Source of the DNA: an uncultured Lysobacterales bacterium
GTDB lineage: Bacteria > Pseudomonadota > Gammaproteobacteria > Xanthomonadales > SZUA-36
Length of the DNA stretch: 10,717 nt
Direction of reading: 5' to 3'
NCBI GenBank assembly: GCA_937995275.1
Contig: CALKKN010000288.1
Coordinates: 1 to 10,717, forward strand
In this document: positions 1 to 5,158 of the stretch, one piece after another
How the letters are laid out: each line of letters starts with the position of its first letter
Numbering within the stretch: position 1 is the first letter of the stretch
The notes under the pieces: generated by a model
What the model was told of the DNA's origin: nothing
Databases searched by the model: none
The model's input: the letters and a program-made list of their open reading frames with translations, nothing else
Translations under genes and position numbers: made by a program

Positions 1-1
1 C

Positions 2-904
2 CTGCTGTTCATCACAATCCTGTTTTTCATCTTCTTCGGCCTCGTGCCGCTGGTGTCGCGCCAGTTGACGCAACTCGTGCAGCAGTTTCCGGCTTACATC
101 ACCACCGGGCAGGACTTGCTCCGGCAACTGCCCGAGGCCTATCCCCAGCTCGTTTCCGAGACGCAGATCGAGGACCTGATCAGGCAACTCGGCCAGGAAG
201 TGGCCAGCCTCGGTCAGCAGGCACTGGGCTGGTCGCTCGCGTCGGTGGCCAGCATCATCGGGCTGGTGATTTACCTGGTCCTGGTGCCGGTGCTGGTGTT
301 TTTCTTCCTGAAGGACAAGGATCTGATGATCGGCTGGATCGCCGCGCGGCTGCCCAGCGAACGATCGCTGGCCACTCGTGTCTGGAGCGAATCGGAGGCC
401 CAGATCGCCAACTACGTGCGGGGCAAGGTGGCCGAGATCTTTATCGTCGGCGTCGTCACCTACGTCACTTTCCTGTTCCTGGACCTGCAGTACGCGGCGC
501 TGCTGGCGACGATGGTCGGTTTTTCGGTCCTGGTGCCGTACATCGGCGCGGCGGTGGCCACGTTGCCGATCGCCATCGTGGCCTATTTCCAGTTCGGCTG
601 GGGCTGGGATTTCGGCCAGGTGATGATCGCCTACGCCATCATCCAGGCGCTGGACGGCAACCTGCTGGTGCCGCTGATGTTTTCCGAGGTGGTCAACCTG
701 CATCCGGTCGCCATCATTCTGGCCATCCTCGTGTTCGGCGGCATCTGGGGTTTCTGGGGCATATTTTTCGCGATCCCGCTGGCGACGCTGGTCAAGGCCA
801 TCATCAATGCCTGGCCCAAGAAACAGGCGCCGGAGGGCGACGGCGAAGGCTCCGAGGTTCCATCCGAGGGCGAGGCAGTACCCGCTGAGGCCGGCGAGCC
901 GTAG
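2..904 (+). CDS. perM: AI-2E/PerM family permease, 3' part
   Basis: This is an inner-membrane protein of the AI-2E transporter/PerM family (PF01594 type). The transported substrate cannot be told from sequence. The reading frame is open to the left edge, so the start lies outside the window and about 300 residues are visible. The order is: end of a hydrophobic segment (FITILFFIFFGLV), a polar helical stretch of about 60 residues, then several membrane segments. These include VIYLVLVPVLVFFFL, a block around VPYIGAAVATLPIAIVAYF, and the C-terminal GGIWGFWGIFFAIPLATLV, which is typical of the family. A cytoplasmic-looking acidic Gly/Glu/Pro-rich tail follows. The TAG stop is formed by the first bases of a dispersed palindromic repeat. 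A perM-like gene close to bcp and dapA is, to my knowledge, also the arrangement in Pseudomonas. Confidence 0.9.
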   Translation: MLFITILFFIFFGLVPLVSRQLTQLVQQFPAYITTGQDLLRQLPEAYPQLVSETQIEDLIRQLGQEVASLGQQALGWSLASVASIIGLVIYLVLVPVLVFFFLKDKDLMIGWIAARLPSERSLATRVWSESEAQIANYVRGKVAEIFIVGVVTYVTFLFLDLQYAALLATMVGFSVLVPYIGAAVATLPIAIVAYFQFGWGWDFGQVMIAYAIIQALDGNLLVPLMFSEVVNLHPVAIILAILVFGGIWGFWGIFFAIPLATLVKAIINAWPKKQAPEGDGEGSEVPSEGEAVPAEAGEP

Positions 905-1112
905 GAGCGGCTTTAGCCGCGATTAGGGGTTGGTCGCTTCGAACCCGGCCGCTATCGGGCAGGGCCTTCCACAACCCGCTCTAGACATCCCTGTGCGCTT
1001 GTCGACTGTGTCCCGACAGCTCGACAGTTCTGGAAGGCCCTGCCCGACAGCGACCTGGATGCAGCGGCGATTTCGCTGCGACCAACCCATCAATCGCGGC
1101 TAAAGCCGCCCG
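902..1112. repeat. Nested inverted repeat (REP-like palindromes around a structured core), copy A
   Basis: This fills the convergent gap between the permease and PhoH genes. The outer arms are REP-like: 904-937 and 1077-1110 are inverted copies of a block containing GCGGCTTTAGCCGC (907-920 and 1096-1109) followed by a GGTTGGTCGC motif. The inner arms, 950-971 and 1031-1052, are 22-base inverted repeats (CGCTATCGGGCAGGGCC and onward) with one mismatch. The middle holds a further hairpin at 1000-1026. The minus-strand reading of 977-1052 aligns with 10643-10717 at the other end of the window, so this is a dispersed element. No U-tract follows the palindromes. There is no ORF inside that I would call a gene. 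It may act as a bidirectional 3' end or mRNA stabiliser, by analogy with REP/BIME elements. Confidence 0.85.
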
Positions 1113-2501
1113 TTACAAAGCGTCGGAGGCGTAATGCGCCAGGCGTGACCGCTCGCCGCGCTTCAGCGTGATATGGCCCGCGTGGTCCCAGTCCTTGAAG
1201 CGGTCCACCGCAAAGGTCAGGCCGGACGTCGTTTCCGTCAGGTACGGCGTGTCGATCTGTTCGACATTGCCGATGCAGACCATTTTGGTGCCCGGCCCGG
1301 CCCGCGTCAGCAGCGCCTTCATCTGCTTCGGCGTGATGTTCTGAGCCTCGTCGATGATCACGAAGCGGTTCAGGAAGGTGCGGCCGCGCATGAAGTTCAT
1401 GGCGCGCACCTTGACCCGGCTGGCCAGCAGGTCGTTGGTTGCCGCGCGGCCCCACTCGCCGCCCTCCTGAGGCTGGGTCAGCACTTCGAGATTGTCCGTC
1501 AGCGCGCCCATCCAGGGCGTCATTTTTTCCTCTTCGGTGCCGGGCAGGTACCCGATGTCCTCGCCGATCGAGACCGTGGCCCGGGTCACGACGATTTCGC
1601 TGTAGCGCTTCTCGTCCATGGTCTGGGCCAGCCCGGTGGCCAGCGCCAGGAGGGTTTTGCCGGTGCCGGCGGTGCCCATCAGCGTGACAAAGTCGATTTC
1701 CGGATCCATCAGCAGGTTCAGGGCGAAATTCTGCTCGCGATTGCGCGCGTTGATGCCCCAGACATTCTTGCGGCCGTCGTAGTAATCGTCCACCAGACGC
1801 AGCATGACGCTGTCGTCCCCGACGCTCTTGACCAGAGCCTCGATACCGTTGCCGATGGCCACGCACTGGTTCGGGTACCAGTTATTTTCCCGCCCCCTGC
1901 CGAAGCGATAGTGCGTCCGGCCGTTCTCGCTCCACGATTCGATCTGGGGGTGGTCATCCCAGAAATCCTCACCGTGCTGGCGCAGGCCGCGATACAGCAG
2001 GCTGAGGTCGTCCAGTGCCCGGTCGTTGTAATAGTCCTCGGCCTGTACGCCGAGGATGGCAGCCTTGATGCGCAGGTTGATGTCCTTCGATACGAGCACG
2101 ATGGACTTGTCGGGGTATGCATCCTGCAGGGACAGGGCGGTGCTGAGGATCTCGTTGTCGGCGAACGACCCGTCGCGCAGCAGGCTGGAATGCGTGTCGG
2201 GCATGGTGGTCTGGAAATACAGCCGACCGGTACCGGCGCTCAGGTCGAGGCCGTCGGGCTCCTGTAGCTCGAGGCCCTCGTCGAGACGGGTGGCGTGCTG
2301 ACGCTGCATCATTTCACCTACGAACCGGCTGACCTGGCGGACGTTACGTGCGACTTCGGACAGGCCTTTCTTGGCCGCGTCGAGCTCCTCCAGCACCATC
2401 ATCGGCAGAAAAACGTCGTGTTCCTCGAAGCGGAAGATAGCGGTGGGGTCGTGCATCAGCACGTTGGTGTCTATGATGTACAGGCGTTTCTTGAGTCCCA
2501 T
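1113..2501 (-). CDS. PIN-PhoH family ATPase (PhoH2/YlaK type)
   Basis: The 462-residue protein has an N-terminal PIN nuclease-like domain and a C-terminal PhoH P-loop ATPase domain. The PIN part starts with the acidic motif YIIDTNVLMHDP (Asp11) and continues through VLEELDAAKKG and a later DNEIL and SKDINLRIKA. The ATPase part has Walker A GTAGTGKT (about residues 276-283, Lys282) and Walker B FVIIDEAQN (Asp384, Glu385). In mycobacterial PhoH2 this architecture is linked to ATP-dependent RNA unwinding and cleavage, and the same role is inferred here. The start is the ATG at 2499-2501. The ribosome binding site is weak (AGGGA about 12 bases upstream). The gene lies 40 bp downstream of bcp on the same strand, so the two are probably cotranscribed. 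It ends against the repeat in the convergent gap. Confidence 0.93.
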   Translation of the reverse strand: MGLKKRLYIIDTNVLMHDPTAIFRFEEHDVFLPMMVLEELDAAKKGLSEVARNVRQVSRFVGEMMQRQHATRLDEGLELQEPDGLDLSAGTGRLYFQTTMPDTHSSLLRDGSFADNEILSTALSLQDAYPDKSIVLVSKDINLRIKAAILGVQAEDYYNDRALDDLSLLYRGLRQHGEDFWDDHPQIESWSENGRTHYRFGRGRENNWYPNQCVAIGNGIEALVKSVGDDSVMLRLVDDYYDGRKNVWGINARNREQNFALNLLMDPEIDFVTLMGTAGTGKTLLALATGLAQTMDEKRYSEIVVTRATVSIGEDIGYLPGTEEEKMTPWMGALTDNLEVLTQPQEGGEWGRAATNDLLASRVKVRAMNFMRGRTFLNRFVIIDEAQNITPKQMKALLTRAGPGTKMVCIGNVEQIDTPYLTETTSGLTFAVDRFKDWDHAGHITLKRGERSRLAHYASDAL

Positions 2502-2541
2502 GGGCGGGCTGTTCCCTGGTGCCTTCGAGCGGGGTAGAGGA

Positions 2542-3003
2542 TCAGATCGATTGTGCGGCTGCGAGCACTTCGTCGACGTGTCCCTTCACCCGCACCTTGC
2601 GCCATTCGTGGCGGAGCACGCCGTCAGCGTCGAGCAGGAAGGTGCTGCGGACCACGCCCATGACCTTGCGGCCATACATGTTTTTTTCGTGGATGACGTC
2701 GAATTGGCGGCACAGTTCTTCGTCGGCGTCGGACAGCAGGTCGAAGGGGAAATCCTGCTTGGTTTTGAAGTTCTCATGGGATTTCACGCTGTCGCGGGAA
2801 ACGCCCAGGATGGCGGTGCCGGCCTCCTCGAACGCCGGGTAGCGGTCACGGAAGTCCTGGCCTTCCAGTGTACAGCCCGGCGTGTTGTCCTTGGGGTAGA
2901 AGTAAATGACCAGCCTGGAGCCTTTGAAGTCGTCGAGTGACAGCGTCTTGTCGCCGGTGGCAGGGAGGGAAAATTTGGCGACTTTCTTGCCGATCTGTAC
3001 CAT
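2542..3003 (-). CDS. bcp: Thiol peroxidase of the PrxQ/Bcp family
   Basis: This 153-residue cytoplasmic peroxiredoxin should reduce peroxides at a cysteine thiol with electrons from thioredoxin or a similar donor. The length is normal for the family. The peroxidatic motif is YPKDNTPGCT with Cys44, and the family C-terminal block RSTFLLDADG and WRKVRVKGHVDEVL is present. The position five residues after the peroxidatic Cys, which is the resolving Cys in E. coli Bcp, is Gln49 here. The second place where PrxQ proteins carry a resolving Cys, in the NFxxKQ helix, is Lys80. The only other cysteine is Cys98 in DADEELCRQF. The start is supported by GGAG five bases before the ATG. It is divergent from dapA and upstream of the PIN-PhoH gene. 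Confidence 0.95.
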   Translation of the reverse strand: MVQIGKKVAKFSLPATGDKTLSLDDFKGSRLVIYFYPKDNTPGCTLEGQDFRDRYPAFEEAGTAILGVSRDSVKSHENFKTKQDFPFDLLSDADEELCRQFDVIHEKNMYGRKVMGVVRSTFLLDADGVLRHEWRKVRVKGHVDEVLAAAQSI

Positions 3004-3041
3004 CGATGCTCCAGTTTCCGTGTCGGTCCCGGTTCTGCGGC

Positions 3042-3070
3042 AGCATACTTGTCAGCATGGGGTACCGCAA
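3042..3070 (-). promoter_or_regulatory. Candidate sigma70 promoter for bcp-phoH
   Basis: Read on the minus strand, TTGCGG (3070-3065) and TATGCT (3047-3042) are separated by 17 bases. The -35 box matches the consensus at three positions and the -10 box at four. Transcription would start near 3035, giving a leader of about 30 bases with GGAG before the bcp ATG. The boxes interleave with the candidate dapA promoter on the other strand. Confidence 0.45.
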
Positions 3071-3077
3071 GTACCAT
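3049..3077 (+). promoter_or_regulatory. Candidate sigma70 promoter for dapA-bamC
   Basis: TTGTCA (3049-3054, five of six consensus bases) and TACCAT (3072-3077, four of six) are separated by exactly 17 bases. Transcription would start near 3084, about 22 bases before the dapA ATG at 3106. The -10 box covers an upstream in-frame ATG at 3076, which argues against that ATG as the start of dapA. Confidence 0.5.
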
Positions 3078-3078
3078 G
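3056..3078. promoter_or_regulatory. Inverted repeat between the divergent bcp and dapA promoters
   Basis: GGTAC (3061-3065) and GTACC (3071-3075) are perfect inverted copies five bases apart. CATG sits on both outer sides (3056-3059 and 3075-3078), with two extra G on the left. The repeat lies in the spacer of the dapA promoter and over the -35 box of the bcp promoter, so a dimeric regulator bound here could act on both genes. No regulator is identifiable from the site. Confidence 0.35.
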
Positions 3079-3105
3079 ACGCCGAATTCCGAGCGGAACG
3101 GGTCC

Positions 3106-3987
3106 ATGTTCAGCGGCAGCATCGTAGCACTGGTGACACCCTTCACCGATGACGGCGTCGTGGACTACACCGCGCTTCGCGGTCTGCTCGAATTTCACCT
3201 CGGGGCAGGGACGGACGGCCTGGTCATCGCCGGCACCACCGGGGAGTCCGCCACGCTGGGTGCGGTGGAGTTCGGGGAGTTGGTAGGCGCGGTGGTGAGG
3301 CAGGTCGGCGGCGCCGTGCCGGTCCTGGCCGGTACCGGCAGCGCATCGACCGCGCGCGCCGTCGAGCGGACCGTGCTGGCGGGCGAACTGGGCGCGGACG
3401 GCGCTCTCGTCGTGACGCCCTATTACAACCGGCCGACGCAGGCTGGCCTGGAAGCGCATTTCAAAGCGGTCGCCAGCGCCTCCGGGATTCCGGTCGTGCT
3501 GTACAACGTGCCCTCGCGCACCGCCGTGGACATGCTGCCCGCCACGGTCGAAAAGCTGGCTGCCCATCCGCGCATCGTCGGCATCAAGGAAGCGGTGACC
3601 GATCCGCACCGCGTCGAGGAGTTGCGGGCGCGCTGCAGCCGGGAATTCGTTTTGCTCAGCGGCGACGATCCCAGCTGCCTCCAGGCGATGCGGAGCGGCG
3701 CCGAGGGCGTCGTGTCGGTGGCCGCCAACGTCGTGCCGGGGCTGATGCATGAACTCTGCGTCGCGGCCGCCGAGCAGGAATGGGAGGCTGCCGAAGGGAT
3801 CGACGGACGATTGCGGCCGCTGTTCGAAGCCTTGTTCGTCGAGAGCAACCCGATTCCTGTAAAATGGGCGCTGTTCGAGTTGGGCCGGGTGGGCCAGGGA
3901 ATTCGCCTGCCCCTGACGGCGCTGGCCGAAACGCACCGGGCCCCGCTACGGCGATGCCTCGAGGCGCTGAACCTGACTGGGGTGTGA
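3106..3987 (+). CDS. dapA: 4-hydroxy-tetrahydrodipicolinate synthase
   Basis: This enzyme condenses pyruvate with aspartate semialdehyde in the diaminopimelate/lysine pathway, in the cytoplasm. The 293-residue protein has every active-site residue at the E. coli number: Thr44 and Thr45 in AGTTGES, Tyr107 in TPYYNRPTQ, Tyr133 in VLYNVPSRT, Arg138, and Schiff-base Lys161 in IVGIKEA. This register and the start MFSGSIVALVTPF fix the ATG at 3106, although the frame is open further upstream. The ribosome binding site is weak. bamC follows after 37 bp, the usual gammaproteobacterial pairing. No gcvR gene lies between bcp and dapA, where Pseudomonas has one. Confidence 0.97.
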   Translation: MFSGSIVALVTPFTDDGVVDYTALRGLLEFHLGAGTDGLVIAGTTGESATLGAVEFGELVGAVVRQVGGAVPVLAGTGSASTARAVERTVLAGELGADGALVVTPYYNRPTQAGLEAHFKAVASASGIPVVLYNVPSRTAVDMLPATVEKLAAHPRIVGIKEAVTDPHRVEELRARCSREFVLLSGDDPSCLQAMRSGAEGVVSVAANVVPGLMHELCVAAAEQEWEAAEGIDGRLRPLFEALFVESNPIPVKWALFELGRVGQGIRLPLTALAETHRAPLRRCLEALNLTGV

Positions 3988-4024
3988 CCACAGCCAGGTT
4001 GGGCCCGGAGATAGAAGACAGAAT

Positions 4025-4642
4025 ATGATGACAGTCCGAGTTTGTTCCGTTGTGTCGACCGTGTTGGCGCTTACGCTGGTTGCCGGTTGCGCCCGCGATT
4101 CGCGCCAGCGCGAGTATTACGACGCCGTCGAAACCGAGCCCCTGGAAATTCCCGAGGGCCTGGCGGAGCCGACATCCGACGCGGCCCTGGTGATCAACGC
4201 GCCGCTGATGCCGCTCTCGCCGATGCAAATGGACCCCAAACCGCCGCGTATATCCAGCACAACCTCGGGGCTGGACAGCAATTCCAATTTCAGATGGTCT
4301 GCGCAGGGCCTGTATCTGCTGGTGGACGATTCGCCCGAGAGCGTACACCGTCGTCTGGGCCTGGTTATCGAGCGAGCCGGCATGCAGCGGATTCGCATCG
4401 ATGACCAGGGGGTCTACCGCTTCGACTACTACCAGACTTTCGGTGGCGGGGACGCGGGCATTCTCAGCCGGATGGCGTTCTGGAACCGCGACGACGTGGA
4501 GGACTACAGCGGCGCCTACCAGGCCTTTATCCGGCCCGACGGCCGGCAGACCCGCGTTTACATCAAATACGCCGACGGTACGGATTGCGAGCTCGACGCC
4601 GCTGAACACGTCCTGGACGTCGTGCGCTCCAGGCTCGGTTGA
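4025..4642 (+). CDS. bamC: BamC-like outer membrane assembly lipoprotein (short form)
   Basis: This is probably the BamC subunit of the BAM complex that folds beta-barrel proteins into the outer membrane. The 205-residue product starts with a lipoprotein signal peptide ending in the lipobox LVAGC, with lipidated Cys22. Ala follows at +2, which suits Lol export to the outer membrane. Residues 23 to about 90 are low-complexity, Pro- and acid-rich, like the extended BamD-binding part of BamC. The remaining 115 residues hold one helix-grip-like domain (RWSAQGLYLLVDDSPESVHRRLG through the C terminus). E. coli BamC is about 344 residues with two such domains. Position after dapA supports the name. 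Two ATG codons stand in tandem at the start, and the first is used here. The stop codon abuts that of fdxA on the other strand. Confidence 0.8.
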   Translation: MMTVRVCSVVSTVLALTLVAGCARDSRQREYYDAVETEPLEIPEGLAEPTSDAALVINAPLMPLSPMQMDPKPPRISSTTSGLDSNSNFRWSAQGLYLLVDDSPESVHRRLGLVIERAGMQRIRIDDQGVYRFDYYQTFGGGDAGILSRMAFWNRDDVEDYSGAYQAFIRPDGRQTRVYIKYADGTDCELDAAEHVLDVVRSRLG

Positions 4643-4966
4643 TCAGCGCTCCAGCAGTTTGAGTTTGTCGGGCTTGCCGTCCCAGGATTCCGCGTCGGGC
4701 GGCGGATTCTTCTGCTCGGTAATGACGGGCCATTCCCGCGACAGTTCGGCGTTGAGCTCGAGAAACATCTCCTGCCCGGGCGGCATATCGTCCTCCGGAT
4801 AGATCGCCTCGGCCGGGCATTCCGGCTCGCAAAGGGTGCAGTCGATGCACTCCTCGGGATCGATGACGAGAAAGTTCGGGCCCTCGTGAAAGCAATCAAC
4901 GGGGCAGACCTCGACGCAGTCGGTGTACTTGCACTTGATGCAGTTTTCGGTAACGACAAATGTCAT
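4643..4966 (-). CDS. fdxA: Seven-iron ferredoxin, FdxA / Azotobacter FdI type
   Basis: This 107-residue soluble electron carrier should hold one [3Fe-4S] and one [4Fe-4S] cluster. The cysteine pattern equals Azotobacter vinelandii ferredoxin I shifted by one because of the initiator Met. Cys9, Cys17 and Cys50 should bind the 3Fe cluster, and Cys21, Cys40, Cys43 and Cys46 the 4Fe cluster; Cys12 and Cys25 are also kept. The C-terminal extension ([27 protein letters not shown]) also matches. The start ATG at 4964-4966 follows a tRNA-Glu gene on the same strand by 16 bases. No Shine-Dalgarno sequence is visible in that space. The physiological partner is not evident from the neighbours. Confidence 0.96.
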   Translation of the reverse strand: MTFVVTENCIKCKYTDCVEVCPVDCFHEGPNFLVIDPEECIDCTLCEPECPAEAIYPEDDMPPGQEMFLELNAELSREWPVITEQKNPPPDAESWDGKPDKLKLLER

Positions 4967-4982
4967 GTGATCAGCCAGTAAA

Positions 4983-5058
4983 TGGCGCTCCCTACGAGAA
5001 TCGAACTCGTGTTTCCGCCTTGAGAGGGCGGCGTCCTGGACCGCTAGACGAAGGGAGC
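4983..5058 (-). tRNA. tRNA-Glu (anticodon CTC)
   Basis: The 76-base gene has an encoded CCA end (4983-4985). The acceptor stem is GCTCCCT paired with AGGGAGC, with discriminator G. The anticodon stem CCGCC/GGCGG carries the loop CTCTCAA, giving anticodon CTC (complement of 5022-5024), which reads GAG. The T stem is ACGAG/CTCGT with loop TTCGATT. The TTCGTCTAG D-arm start is typical of bacterial tRNA-Glu. I saw no convincing promoter upstream (5059-5158). The downstream gene is fdxA. Confidence 0.97.
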
Positions 5059-5105
5059 GTCCTGATTTGAGCGGCCATGCAAACCCACGACCGGCTGGCG
5101 GCTCA

Positions 5106-5114
5106 TGTTAAACT
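5106..5114 (+). promoter_or_regulatory. Candidate extended -10 promoter for pcnB operon
   Basis: TG-T-TAAACT (5106-5114) fits an extended -10 element in otherwise GC-rich sequence, with four of six -10 bases matching. No -35 box stands 16-18 bases upstream. Transcription would start near 5121, about 38 bases before the proposed ATC start of pcnB. Confidence 0.3.
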
Positions 5115-5158
5115 AGCCGCACCGCTACATTCAACCTGTCACCATAGCGTAAACCGCC

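Noticed and set aside
907..920. GCGGCTTTAGCCGC as an intrinsic terminator
   Set aside because: It is followed by GATTAGG rather than a T-run. The same block recurs as part of a dispersed repeat, so it is better described as a REP-like palindrome.
3049..3105. Upstream extension of dapA (start at 3049 or 3076)
   Set aside because: DapA active-site numbering and the MFSGSIVA start fit 3106, and a good promoter overlaps the extension.
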